Of a stretch of DNA of 64,000 nt, positions 25,802 to 34,770 are shown piece after piece. The notes beneath the pieces were generated by a model. The model made no database searches, was not told where the DNA came from, and saw only the letters and a list, made by a program, of their open reading frames with translations. The position numbers and the translations under genes were made by a program. The stretch lies in assembly GCA_024278455.1 (NCBI GenBank), contig JAJRTE010000091.1, positions 1 to 64,000 of the forward strand, given 5' to 3'. This stretch comes from Myxococcota bacterium (lineage in GTDB: Bacteria; Myxococcota_A; UBA796; JAJRTE01). How positions within the stretch are numbered: the stretch's first letter is position 1; each line of letters starts with the position of its first letter.

Positions 25802-26616
25802 ACGAAAGGTCAGATGATACACGATTGGCGCAGGGATCGGCTGCGCACAGCCGGGGTGCGGAGAGGCTGCTGGAGGACCGGGGCAGGCTGCGGCAGGTCT
25901 TTCGGATGGCGGAGATGGGCGTCATGGCCTCGAGCATTCTCCACGAAATCCGCCAACCGCTCTTTTCCATCAAGGGCTACGTGCAGATGCTGCTGCTCGA
26001 GGCCCACAAGAGCGGGAAGGTGGACGAGCGTCTGGTCAAGGTCCATGAACTCGTCGAAGACCTCGAGCGCCGGGCCTCGTCCTATCTCGATTTCTCGCGC
26101 GACCCGGACGACCAGATGATCCCGCTGGACATCAACGATCCGATCCGGGGTGCTGTCAGGATGTTTCAGCACCGAGTGGACAAGTTGCGCGTCCAGGTGC
26201 ACCTGGAGCTGGCGAGCGGGCTGCCGCCGGTCAGGGGGAGTTTTTCGCTGCTCCAGCAAGTCCTGGTCAACTTGTTGCAAAACGCCGTCCACGCGCTGCA
26301 GGACAGGGACTTCTCCGAGCCGAGGCACATCTGGATCCGTTCGCGCCTGGGCGATTCCGGGAAGCAGGTGGAAGTCCTCTTCGCGGACAACGGCGCCGGG
26401 ATACGTGCCGAGCACGCGGGCAAGGTGTTCGAGTTCTTCTTCACGACCAAGGCGGTCGGCGAGGGGACCGGGCTCGGCCTGGCCATTTCGCAAGAGATCG
26501 TGCAGGCACATCAGGGTGAGCTGCGGCTATGGGACGCCGCGGAGTGGGATTGTTCTGCCGCCCCGAGGCCCACGACCGTGTTTCGTATGGCATTGCCCGT
26601 ACTCGAGAGGGGTTGA
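25798..26616 (+). CDS. Soluble sensor histidine kinase (HisKA-HATPase)
   Basis: A 272-residue protein. The GTG start at 25798 overlaps the lipoprotein stop (GTGA). A short N-terminal coiled region precedes the HisKA domain with MASSILHEIRQPLFSIKGYV and a complete HATPase domain: N box NLLQNAVHALQD, G1 FADNGAGIR, F box FEFFFTTK, G2 GEGTGLGLAISQEI. There is no membrane segment, receiver or PAS domain, so input probably comes from a partner protein. It is the third kinase in a 12-kb stretch without any DNA-binding response regulator. Two bases separate it from the TPR protein. Confidence 0.88.
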   Translation: MNERSDDTRLAQGSAAHSRGAERLLEDRGRLRQVFRMAEMGVMASSILHEIRQPLFSIKGYVQMLLLEAHKSGKVDERLVKVHELVEDLERRASSYLDFSRDPDDQMIPLDINDPIRGAVRMFQHRVDKLRVQVHLELASGLPPVRGSFSLLQQVLVNLLQNAVHALQDRDFSEPRHIWIRSRLGDSGKQVEVLFADNGAGIRAEHAGKVFEFFFTTKAVGEGTGLGLAISQEIVQAHQGELRLWDAAEWDCSAAPRPTTVFRMALPVLERG

Positions 26617-26618
26617 GC

Positions 26619-27101
26619 ATGCAGGAAGTCGGCGCGGACCACCGGACCCTGGAGAGGACGTTTGCTCGAGCCGTTGCGGCCCACAACGAAGGGCTGGACG
26701 AGGAGGCCCTGAAGCTGTTCAAACAGGTCCTCGCGCTGGAGCCCAGGCTCCCTGAACCGCGCCTCGAGGTCGCGCTGATATTGTTGCGGTGTGGCGAACT
26801 GGAGGAAGCAGATGCCCAGGCCCGGGAGGCCCTGGCGCACCTGGAAAAGGGGTGGCGTGCGCTGGACACGTTGAGCGACGACCAGTTGATGGCTCACGGC
26901 TGCAACCTCCTCGCGGAGATCATCAAGGAGAGGATCGCGACCGGGGAGATTCTGCACGCGGACCCTGGAATCCTCCGGAAGCTGTGGCGTGAGGCGGAGC
27001 AACTCGTGGAGCGTGCCGCACGGTTGGATCCCGACAACCAGGATATCATGCACAACTACTTCGGGTTCCGCGGATCTCGGGATCGCGGCCCGGCTGGCTG
27101 A
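26619..27101 (+). CDS. Small TPR-like protein
   Basis: A 160-residue protein starting MQEVGADHRTLERTF. Two or three helix-turn-helix repeats of TPR type are visible (AHNEGLDEEALKLFKQVLAL, then LLRCGELEEADAQAREALAH). A less regular helical tail ends RLDPDNQDIMHNYFGFRG. It probably mediates protein contacts, perhaps for the upstream kinase. Its last 46 bases overlap the 3' end of mazG on the opposite strand, so the final 15 residues are poorly constrained. Confidence 0.65.
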   Translation: MQEVGADHRTLERTFARAVAAHNEGLDEEALKLFKQVLALEPRLPEPRLEVALILLRCGELEEADAQAREALAHLEKGWRALDTLSDDQLMAHGCNLLAEIIKERIATGEILHADPGILRKLWREAEQLVERAARLDPDNQDIMHNYFGFRGSRDRGPAG

Positions 27102-27940
27102 GCCTCGCGAACGTGTTCTGGCGGGGTTGCACCCACTCCCGGCTCGCCGGACCTGGCTGTCTCCTTCGCCTTCTCCCATAGCCGATCCAGTTCCTCCAGT
27201 CCGACATCTTCCGGCCTCAGTCCAATGGCACCGAGTTCCTGCTCCATCTGGCGAAACCGCGTTGCAAAACGCCTGTTCGCCGCTCGAAGCGCGTCTTCCG
27301 GGTCGACACCGAGGAACCGGGCGAGGTTGACGAGGGTAAACATGACGTCCCCGAATTCGTGCCGGATTCGGACCTTGTCGCCATCCCGCCTGGCTTCTCG
27401 AAGCTCCTCTAGTTCTTCGCCGAGCTTGTCCTGGACACCCTCGATGGAAGGCCAGTCGAAGCCCGATCGAGACGCCCGTTCCGTCAACCTGGCAGCGAAC
27501 AGGAGTGCTGGCATGGCGCGGGGAATGCCGTCGAGCAACGAAGCGTCCGGATTGCGCAGCCTGCGCGCGTCGCGTTTGCGCCGTTCCCAGTCGGTGGCGA
27601 TTTGTTCGGTCGAGCCGGCATGTTTTCTGTCGAAGACGTGGGGATGGCGGCGGATCATTTTGCCGAGGATCCCTTTGATGACGTCCTGGATGTCGAACAG
27701 GTGGGCTTCCGCGGCGATCTGGGCCTGGAACACGATATGGAGGAGGAGGTCGCCTAGTTCCTCACACAGGTGGGCCGCGTTGCCTTCCTCGATCGCGTCC
27801 AGCACTTCGAAAGCCTCCTCGAGGAGGTATGGCTTGAGGGACTGGGGCGTCTGGGCGCGGTCCCACTGGCATCCACCGGGAGCGCGCAGGCGCTCCACGA
27901 CGGCGATGAGTCGGCGAAACGTGCTGTCCTGGTCTGTCAT
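27056..27940 (-). CDS. mazG: Nucleoside triphosphate pyrophosphohydrolase MazG
   Basis: A 294-residue protein with an AGGAG site 7 bases before the ATG. It has the two tandem MazG domains of the full-length enzyme. The first contains LRAPGGCQWDRAQTPQSLKP and the metal-binding EEAFEVLDAI...LCEELGDLLLH. The second contains KLGEELEELREARRDGD and HEFGDVMFTLVNLARFLGVD. MazG hydrolyses NTPs to NMP and pyrophosphate and limits non-canonical nucleotides. The last ~35 residues are Pro/Arg-rich and extra, overlapping the convergent TPR gene. Divergent from the large kinase gene. Confidence 0.93.
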   Translation of the reverse strand: MTDQDSTFRRLIAVVERLRAPGGCQWDRAQTPQSLKPYLLEEAFEVLDAIEEGNAAHLCEELGDLLLHIVFQAQIAAEAHLFDIQDVIKGILGKMIRRHPHVFDRKHAGSTEQIATDWERRKRDARRLRNPDASLLDGIPRAMPALLFAARLTERASRSGFDWPSIEGVQDKLGEELEELREARRDGDKVRIRHEFGDVMFTLVNLARFLGVDPEDALRAANRRFATRFRQMEQELGAIGLRPEDVGLEELDRLWEKAKETARSGEPGVGATPPEHVREAQPAGPRSRDPRNPK

Positions 27941-27992
27941 GGCGTTCTCCTGAACAGGTATCGAGGAATAGCCAGCCGGCGTTTCCCAATCG

Positions 27993-28023
27993 TTGTGGTC
28001 CGATAGCCGAACCGTGCTACAAT
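27993..28023 (+). promoter_or_regulatory. Putative promoter for the large kinase gene
   Basis: TTGTGG (27993-27998) and TACAAT (28018-28023), with TGC before the -10 element. The spacer is 19 bases, longer than ideal, so the -10 half is the more convincing part. The start codon at 28130 is about 107 bases beyond. Confidence 0.35.
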
Positions 28024-28129
28024 ATCGCGATCGGTCGCCGGGTATCGCTGTTTCGAGCCCCGGCGGCCGGCACGAACCACCTGGGTCGCCAGCAGGGATC
28101 CGTTACCAGCAAAAGGTCCGAGAGGCAAC

Positions 28130-31100
28130 GTGGCCAACCCGATACTCTTCGGCAAGTATCACCTTATCGAGAAGATCTCCGCCGGCGGAATGGCCGAGGT
28201 GTACAAGGCCAAGTCTTACGGGGTGGCGGGATTCGAGAAGATTCTCGTCATCAAGAAGATCCTTCCCCACTTGACGTCCGACAGCGATTTCGTGCGCATG
28301 TTCCTGGACGAGGCGCGCATCACGGTGTCGTTGTCTCACGGCAACATCGTGCAGGTGATCGAACTCGCCAAGGAGGGAGAAACATACTTCATGGCCATGG
28401 AGTATGTCCACGGCTACGATCTCGCCCGGACCCTGGTCCGCAGTCGGCAGACCGAGCCGTTTGCCAGGCCGTTGTGCCTGTATGTTCTTTGCGAAGTCCT
28501 CAAGGCGCTGGACTACGCGCACCGGCGAAAGGACCGGGAGCAGCGCGATCTCAACATCGTTCACTGCGACGTTTCCCCCCAGAACGTCCTGCTGTCGTTC
28601 GAGGGAGAAGTCAAGTTGACGGACTTCGGGATCTCCCGGGCGGCATTCCAGTCTGCGTCTTCGCAGGGGGTGGTTCGCGGAAAATACGCCTACATGTCGC
28701 CGGAGCAGGTGGAAGGGCGGACGCTGGACCGCCGTTCCGACATCTTTTCCGTCGGCATCATACTTTGGGAGATACTGACCGGAAAGCGGCTGTTCAAGAC
28801 CGACAATGTCGAGAAGACGCTGCGCAAGGTACTGACCGCCCCGATTCCGCGTCCTTCGGAAATCGTGCCGGACGTACCCGAGGAGTTGGACCGGATCACG
28901 CTCAAGGCGCTCGCGCGCAGTCTCAAGACGCGTTACCAGGAAGACCAGGAGATGCTCGAGGACCTTTCGGCGTTCATGTTTGCCCAGGGCATGCACGTTT
29001 CGTCGGCGGATCTCGCCGAGTATCTCCGGAAAGTGTTCGCGGAGGAGCTTCAGCGCAGCCGCGGTGAGGACCTGGGATTCGGCATCGTTTCCGGAGACGG
29101 AGCCCGCGAAGGGCGACCCGGCCGCCGCAGCACCATGTTCATTCCGGTCGGGTCCAGTCGCACGATTCCGTCGTATCAACCAACACCCGATCTCGCCAAG
29201 GCCGTTCTCCTGTCTCGCACCGGCGTTGTCGTGCTGTGTGCCGAATGGAACCGCGGTGCTCCTGGCGGCTCGCATGTTGGAGAGCGCGACAAGGCGCTGC
29301 GCGCGTTCGTGAACAAGTTCGAGAGTCGAGTGGAACGCCTGGGGGGTGATCTGTGGGAGATCAACCACAACAGCTTTGTCGCGTGCTGGCGGACCGGCGA
29401 CGACCCGGCCGGGGCGAACGTGCTGGCCCTCGAGTGCGCTTCAAGCCTCGTGGACGAGTTCGCATCGACCGCCGGAAAAGGTGACAACGCCTGGAGCCTC
29501 GACGTCGGTTGTCACCTCGGGTCGGTGCTCGTCGAGCGCAGGAGTGGGAATCCCCTGTTCGGCTGGCAGGTCACGGAGACATTCGTCATCCCCAGGTTGC
29601 TCGTCAACCTGGGCAGCGGCAAGAATCGTATCCTGGTGTCCAAGCAGGCGAAAACGCTCGCCCCGCGGCGCTTTTCGTTCAAGAGCGTCCGGCTGGGCAA
29701 GGGTGCGCCGCCCAGGCTGTCCCGTGTCTACGAGTTGGTGGAGCCGGAGCAACGCGCGGGCGAACGACTGAAGTATGCCCTCTACACCAGGTACCTGGGG
29801 CGAGAGCCCATGCTGGCCAACCTCGTCGACCGTCTTCGGGAGGCGGAAGAGGGCAAGCCGTCTGTCGTGCTTCTCCTTGGCGAGGAGGGCATGGGCAAGA
29901 GTCGGCTGCGCGAGGAGTATCGCCAGTCCTACCGCAAGCTCGGCGCCGCCTTCTTCGCCGGGACATCTTTCGAGGGGAGGCGCCACTTCGCCTATTTCAC
30001 GCTCCTGGACGCGCTGCGGAAGATCTGCGGCATCATCCCGCCGGAGAGTCCCGAGACCGAGAAGGAAAAGCTGGCCCGGCTGACCCAGTTGGGGTTGTCT
30101 CCGGAAGACTTGGAGACGGTACAATCGTTGTTCGAGGAGCCAGCGGTCACGTTCCCTCAATCGCAGGATTCGAGCCGGAAGTACGGCCTGTTCGTGTTGT
30201 TCGACAAGTTGCTGGCCGGCCTGTCCAAGGACGCCCCGCTGGTCCTCGCTTTCGAGGACTTCCAACACGCCGACACCTTGACCGAGGAGTACCTGGCGCA
30301 CCTCGTCACGCGGTTGAAGAACCTGAAGCTCGTGCTCCTGCTGGAAGTGCCGCCGGACTTCTCGAGGCCCTGGCTGTCCGCGGCCCCCATTTCACCCATC
30401 AAGTTCGAGGGAATGCCCAGTCCCATGGCGGAGGCCATGGTCAAGGACATGCTCGGCACCAGCGAAGTGGCCTTCGAACTCCTCCAGACCATTCTCGCGT
30501 CCACGGGAGGCGTCCCCCGGTACATCAAGGACTACGTCGCACTGTTGGTCGAGGAGGGGTTCATCGAAATCAAGGACGGTGTGGCGTGCCTGGACGCCCA
30601 GGCCGAAGATGCGTCGCTGCCCGGGTCTCCCAAGGCCCTGATGGCCCGCCGATTCGCCATGCTGCCAGAAGCGGTGCGCGCCACCCTCAAGGCTGGGGCT
30701 GCCCTGGGCATGCTGTTCCCCGTCTCCGTGCTCAAGCGGTTGATTCGGACCAGGGCCGATGTCCGGGCGTTGCTCCAGCACGCCGTCGCCATGGGTATCC
30801 TGAAGGAGAGGCAGGTGGGCCACGTCTGTTCCTTCAGATTCCGGCATTCCTACTACCGCTGGCTTGCCGCGCACCAGCCACTCGGTTCGACCACACGCGA
30901 ACTCCACCGGCGCATCGCCGGAAACATCCGCGCATGGGCACCGTTGGGACGTGGAAACTTCACCGAGCAAACGGCCGTGAGCGCCAGGCTCGGAAAGCTC
31001 GAGGACGCCAGCGAACGATTGGAGAAGGCTGGCGACAAGCTGGCCTACGAGCAGGGTGTGGCTTCTGCGCTCGTCTACTATCGTTGGGCACTCGAGGCAG

Positions 31101-32191
31101 TTCGCGCCGCCGACGATTCCGGGGGAGACCGCCGCAGGCGCCTCCGGTGGAAAATCGCCGGCACGGTCCTCTACCAGGGCTCGTTGACCGATTCCGACGA
31201 CCTGCTTCACGAGTGGCTCGCATCGGCCAGGCGTTCCGGACTCGAGCACCAGGCGATTGGACTCATGTCCGACCTGGGTCAGCAGTACGCCGTTCGAGGC
31301 GACATGGACAAGGCGGTCAAGGTGCTCCGCGAGGCCCTCGCCATTGCTGGAAAGCATGGGCGTTCCGCCGTGGTCGGGCGCCTCGAGGCCGAACTGGGCA
31401 CCACGCTCATGCGGCGCGGAGACCTCGAGGAGGCCATGCACCACCTCTACGGTGCCTACCAGCGTGCCAAGCGCGATGGGGACCGGGCCGCGGTGTTGCG
31501 ATACGCCCTGCGTGTGGGCGCCTTCTATCACCACGCGGGCCACTACGCCAGGGCGCTGGACAGCTTTCGCAAGGTCATCGTCGCCGCCCGGGAGATGGAC
31601 GACTCGAGGCTCTTGCTGGACGTGCTCATGGCCCTGGGCGATCTGCACCGGGACCTTCACCGGGACAGCCTGTCTCTCAGGTGCTACAAGGAGGCCCTGG
31701 GCATCGCGAGGGAACTCGGGGACCAGGCGGCCCAATCCCGGATCCTGGGAGATATCGGACGCCTGTGCCTCGAGCAAGACGTACCACAACGCGCTCACCC
31801 CTACCTCAAGGCAGCGCTCGAGCTGTCCACGGCAGTGCACCGGCCCGAACTCGAGACGGACCAGAAGCTATCGCTCGCCTACCTGAAGGCGCTCGTCGGC
31901 GAACCCAAGGCAGCGCTGAAGGAGATCCACCTCGTCATGTCCCGGCCGGAAACCGGACGACTCAGGTACGTGGTCGCGCGTGCCCACCTGCTGTCCGGCA
32001 AGTGCCAGGTGCTCATGCGGGAGAACCGCCGGGCGCGAGAAGCCTTCGAGCGTTGCCTCAACGTGGCGAAGGACCTCAAGAATGCTCCTCTGGCTCGCAT
32101 CGCCACGATGGCCCTGGGCTCGATACCTTCGCATCGTGTCAACATGCCCGCCAACCTGCCGGGCAACGGCCCCCTCGAGGGAACACCTTGA
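28130..32191 (+). CDS. Ser/Thr protein kinase / cyclase-like / AAA ATPase / TPR fusion
   Basis: A 1353-residue protein with a GTG start after AGAGG. Residues ~8-270 form a Hanks-type kinase: Gly loop SAGGMAEV, Lys in ILVIKKIL, catalytic loop IVHCDVSPQN (HCD instead of HRD, Asp retained), DFG in LTDFGIS, and MSPEQ. Residues ~360-530 resemble a class III cyclase homology domain without obvious metal-binding Asp residues. An NTPase follows with Walker A LLGEEGMGKSRL near residue 580. The last ~400 residues are TPR-like repeats. Such kinase-ATPase-TPR giants are abundant in myxobacteria and are thought to integrate signals. No transmembrane segment is evident. Substrates unknown. Confidence 0.85.
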   Translation: MANPILFGKYHLIEKISAGGMAEVYKAKSYGVAGFEKILVIKKILPHLTSDSDFVRMFLDEARITVSLSHGNIVQVIELAKEGETYFMAMEYVHGYDLARTLVRSRQTEPFARPLCLYVLCEVLKALDYAHRRKDREQRDLNIVHCDVSPQNVLLSFEGEVKLTDFGISRAAFQSASSQGVVRGKYAYMSPEQVEGRTLDRRSDIFSVGIILWEILTGKRLFKTDNVEKTLRKVLTAPIPRPSEIVPDVPEELDRITLKALARSLKTRYQEDQEMLEDLSAFMFAQGMHVSSADLAEYLRKVFAEELQRSRGEDLGFGIVSGDGAREGRPGRRSTMFIPVGSSRTIPSYQPTPDLAKAVLLSRTGVVVLCAEWNRGAPGGSHVGERDKALRAFVNKFESRVERLGGDLWEINHNSFVACWRTGDDPAGANVLALECASSLVDEFASTAGKGDNAWSLDVGCHLGSVLVERRSGNPLFGWQVTETFVIPRLLVNLGSGKNRILVSKQAKTLAPRRFSFKSVRLGKGAPPRLSRVYELVEPEQRAGERLKYALYTRYLGREPMLANLVDRLREAEEGKPSVVLLLGEEGMGKSRLREEYRQSYRKLGAAFFAGTSFEGRRHFAYFTLLDALRKICGIIPPESPETEKEKLARLTQLGLSPEDLETVQSLFEEPAVTFPQSQDSSRKYGLFVLFDKLLAGLSKDAPLVLAFEDFQHADTLTEEYLAHLVTRLKNLKLVLLLEVPPDFSRPWLSAAPISPIKFEGMPSPMAEAMVKDMLGTSEVAFELLQTILASTGGVPRYIKDYVALLVEEGFIEIKDGVACLDAQAEDASLPGSPKALMARRFAMLPEAVRATLKAGAALGMLFPVSVLKRLIRTRADVRALLQHAVAMGILKERQVGHVCSFRFRHSYYRWLAAHQPLGSTTRELHRRIAGNIRAWAPLGRGNFTEQTAVSARLGKLEDASERLEKAGDKLAYEQGVASALVYYRWALEAVRAADDSGGDRRRRLRWKIAGTVLYQGSLTDSDDLLHEWLASARRSGLEHQAIGLMSDLGQQYAVRGDMDKAVKVLREALAIAGKHGRSAVVGRLEAELGTTLMRRGDLEEAMHHLYGAYQRAKRDGDRAAVLRYALRVGAFYHHAGHYARALDSFRKVIVAAREMDDSRLLLDVLMALGDLHRDLHRDSLSLRCYKEALGIARELGDQAAQSRILGDIGRLCLEQDVPQRAHPYLKAALELSTAVHRPELETDQKLSLAYLKALVGEPKAALKEIHLVMSRPETGRLRYVVARAHLLSGKCQVLMRENRRAREAFERCLNVAKDLKNAPLARIATMALGSIPSHRVNMPANLPGNGPLEGTP

Positions 32192-32240
32192 CGCCTCCGC
32201 GGGGAAGGGGCGCCCGGCACCATCCCGGCACCCGTCATGG

Positions 32241-32258
32241 CAGCCCCGTTCGGGGCTG
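32241..32258 (+). terminator. Possible terminator hairpin after the large kinase gene
   Basis: CAGCCCCG-TT-CGGGGCTG is a perfect 8-base inverted repeat 50 bases after the stop codon. No T-tract follows, so intrinsic termination is uncertain. Confidence 0.35.
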
Positions 32259-32305
32259 AGCGGCACGGCGCATCACCCTGGCCCAAGACGGCCATCCGTC
32301 TCTGC

Positions 32306-32333
32306 TTGCGGGGGCGGCGGATTCGAGTACAAT
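32306..32333 (+). promoter_or_regulatory. Putative promoter for arcC-thrC
   Basis: TTGCGG (32306-32311) and TACAAT (32328-32333) are separated by 16 bases. The carbamate kinase start codon is 79 bases beyond. This one lacks the TGC extension seen in the other candidate promoters. Confidence 0.4.
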
Positions 32334-32412
32334 AGGGCGATTCCGAGTACAACGTTCACTGCCCGGCCGTTGCCGCCGCGCGCGGCAGGCCAATCGATAC
32401 CGTGAGGGAGTC

Positions 32413-33354
32413 ATGGAAAAGCTGGTTGTCATCGCGGTTGGCGGAAACTCCTTGATCAAGGATTCGAGCCACATGTCGGTTCTGGACCAATACCTGGCCG
32501 CTGGAGAGACGAGCACGCACATCGCCGGCATCGTCCAGGAAGGGTACCGTGTCGTCATCACCCACGGGAACGGGCCTCAAGTGGGCTTCATCCTGCTCCG
32601 ATCGGAGTTGGCGAAGGACATTTTGCACCAGGTGCCGCTCGATTCCTGCGTGGCAGACACGCAGGGCGCCATCGGCTACCAGGTCGCGCAGACGCTCGCC
32701 AACGAGTTCAAGCGCCGCAAGATGTCGAGAGCGGTGGCCACGGTGGTCACCCAGGTCGTGGTCGACCGGGACGACCCGGCTTTCGAGAACCCGGCGAAGC
32801 CTATCGGCCCGTTCTACAGCGAAGAAGACGCAAAGCACCACGCGCAGGCCGAAGGGTGGGTCGTGCGGGAAGATGCTGGCAGGGGCTGGCGGCGCGTCGT
32901 CGCATCGCCCGAACCCAGGCGCATCGTCGAGACCGACGCCATCGCGGCCCTGCTCGAAAAGGACATCATCGTGGTCGCCGTGGGCGGTGGGGGGATCCCG
33001 GTCATCGAAACCGAGGACGGATCGCTCCGGGGCGTTCCCGCCGTGATAGACAAGGACAAGGCCTCCTGTCTGCTCGCCACCAACCTCGAGGCTGAACTGT
33101 TCATCATTTCCACCGCCGTCGACAAGGTGGCACTCGATTTCGGCAAGCCCGGCGAGCGGCACATCGACACCATGACCGTCGCCGAAGCCAGGGCGTTCAT
33201 GGCCCAGGGCCATTTCGCACCCGGCAGCATGAAGCCCAAGATCCAGGCGGCCATCGACTTTCTCGACAACGGTGGCAAGCGGGTCATCATCACGCAGCCC
33301 CACCTGCTGGAGCAGGCCCTGGCCGGGGAGACCGGGACCCACATCGTGCCCTGA
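32413..33354 (+). CDS. arcC: Carbamate kinase
   Basis: A 313-residue protein of normal family length with a GAGGGAG site. Amino-acid-kinase motifs are present: VVIAVGGNSLI at the N-terminus, VITHGNGPQVGFI, VVAVGGGGIPVI, the lysine-bearing VIDKDKASCLLA loop, and FAPGSMKPKIQAAIDF near the end. Carbamate kinase interconverts carbamoyl phosphate plus ADP with ATP plus carbamate, usually generating ATP in arginine, purine or allantoin fermentation. No arginine deiminase or carbamoyltransferase is adjacent; a threonine-synthase-like gene follows after 84 bases, which is an uncommon partner. Confidence 0.93.
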   Translation: MEKLVVIAVGGNSLIKDSSHMSVLDQYLAAGETSTHIAGIVQEGYRVVITHGNGPQVGFILLRSELAKDILHQVPLDSCVADTQGAIGYQVAQTLANEFKRRKMSRAVATVVTQVVVDRDDPAFENPAKPIGPFYSEEDAKHHAQAEGWVVREDAGRGWRRVVASPEPRRIVETDAIAALLEKDIIVVAVGGGGIPVIETEDGSLRGVPAVIDKDKASCLLATNLEAELFIISTAVDKVALDFGKPGERHIDTMTVAEARAFMAQGHFAPGSMKPKIQAAIDFLDNGGKRVIITQPHLLEQALAGETGTHIVP

Positions 33355-33438
33355 GCCCGAAGGCCTCGAGGCCCGGCGACCCCACTTCCGCCGGCACCCT
33401 GTTCGTCCCGGCGCCAACCCCCACGAGGAGACACGACC

Positions 33439-34722
33439 ATGTTCGTCACCGGTTTTCGTTGCGTGGCATGCGGAGCGACACGGCCCGCCGCGTTCGAAGG
33501 GTTCGTTTGCCCGGCGTGCCACGGCAACCTGGACGTGACCTACGACTATGATGCTGTCCGAGCGTCCATGGACATGGATGCGCCGTTCCAGTCGCCCCGA
33601 AACGACATTTTCAAGTACGCACCGCTCCTGCCTGTCGAGAACATCGACTCCGCGCCCAGGCTGCGCGTCGGCGCGACGCCGTTGTACCGTGCCGAGAGGC
33701 TCGGCCGTTCCGAGGGGCTGCGCGCACTCTACCTCAAGGACGACGGACTCAACCCGTCGGCCTCCTACAAGGACCGGGCGAGCGCGGTGGCGCTGGCTCG
33801 AGCACGCGACATCGGCGCGCCCATCGTGGCCGGGGCGAGCACGGGCAATGCCGGCAGTTCCATGGCATGCCTGTCGGCGAGCGCGGGCATGCCTTGTGTC
33901 ATCTTCGTGCCCGAGAAGGCCCCGGCTGCCAAGATCGCCCAGTTGCTGATCTTCGGCGCCCACGTCATGGCCGTGCGTGGCACCTATGACGACGCCTTCG
34001 ACCTGTGCCTCGAGTTCTGCACGAAGCATGGCTGGTTCAACCGGAACACCGGGTACAACCCGTATACTCGAGAAGGCAAGAAGACCTGCAGCTTCGAAAT
34101 CTGCGAGGCATTCAGGTGGCAGGCCCCGGACTGGATAGTCGTTCCGGTCGGCGACGGGAACATCATCAGCGGGATCTGGAAAGGTCTCAAGGACCTCCAC
34201 GCCCTCGGCCTCATCGAGCGCCTGCCCAGGCTCGCCTGCGCCCAGTCCAGCGACAGCGACGCCATCAGCAAGGCAGTCTGGACGCTCCAGAGGCAGACGC
34301 GGGAACGCCCGGGGCCGATCGACTGGGCCACGGTCGCCATCCCCACCGTGCAGGCCACCACCTGCGCCGACTCCATTTCGGTGGACGTGCCTCGTGACGG
34401 GATCGCCGCGGTGCGCGCGGTCATCGAGTCCGGCGGAAGTGCCATCACCGTGCCGGACCTGGACATCCTCGCCGCTATCCGGGAGTTGGCGCTGCTCGAG
34501 GGGGTATTCGCCGAGCCTGCCGCGGCCACCACGTGGGCCTGTCTCAAGAAGATGGTCCGGGAGCAGAAGGTAGATCCGGACCAGCGCATCGTCTGTCTCA
34601 TCACCGGGAACGGGCTGAAGGACATCGCCAACGCCCGCAAGGTGGCCGGGGAGCCCATGGTGATCGAGCCCACCCTCGAAGCCGCCGAGGCGGGTTTGCG
34701 CCCGCTGCTCGAGACGGGCTGA
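33439..34722 (+). CDS. thrC: Threonine synthase (PLP-dependent, zinc-ribbon type)
   Basis: A 427-residue protein with GAGGAG before the ATG. The N-terminus holds a rubredoxin-like CX2C...CX2C knuckle (CVACG and CPACH). The fold-type II PLP core follows: PLP lysine in NPSASYKDRAS, phosphate loop AGASTGNAGSS, and LITGNGLKD near the end. Threonine synthase converts O-phosphohomoserine to threonine. The zinc-ribbon subclass also includes relatives with other substrates, such as cysteate synthase. Given the carbamate kinase neighbour and no thrA or thrB nearby, an alternative substrate cannot be excluded. The two genes probably form one operon. Confidence 0.82.
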   Translation: MFVTGFRCVACGATRPAAFEGFVCPACHGNLDVTYDYDAVRASMDMDAPFQSPRNDIFKYAPLLPVENIDSAPRLRVGATPLYRAERLGRSEGLRALYLKDDGLNPSASYKDRASAVALARARDIGAPIVAGASTGNAGSSMACLSASAGMPCVIFVPEKAPAAKIAQLLIFGAHVMAVRGTYDDAFDLCLEFCTKHGWFNRNTGYNPYTREGKKTCSFEICEAFRWQAPDWIVVPVGDGNIISGIWKGLKDLHALGLIERLPRLACAQSSDSDAISKAVWTLQRQTRERPGPIDWATVAIPTVQATTCADSISVDVPRDGIAAVRAVIESGGSAITVPDLDILAAIRELALLEGVFAEPAAATTWACLKKMVREQKVDPDQRIVCLITGNGLKDIANARKVAGEPMVIEPTLEAAEAGLRPLLETG

Positions 34723-34770
34723 TCGGCGGGCGGTTCGTGCCCTTCCAGAGAAGCTCCGGAGAGAAAATAG

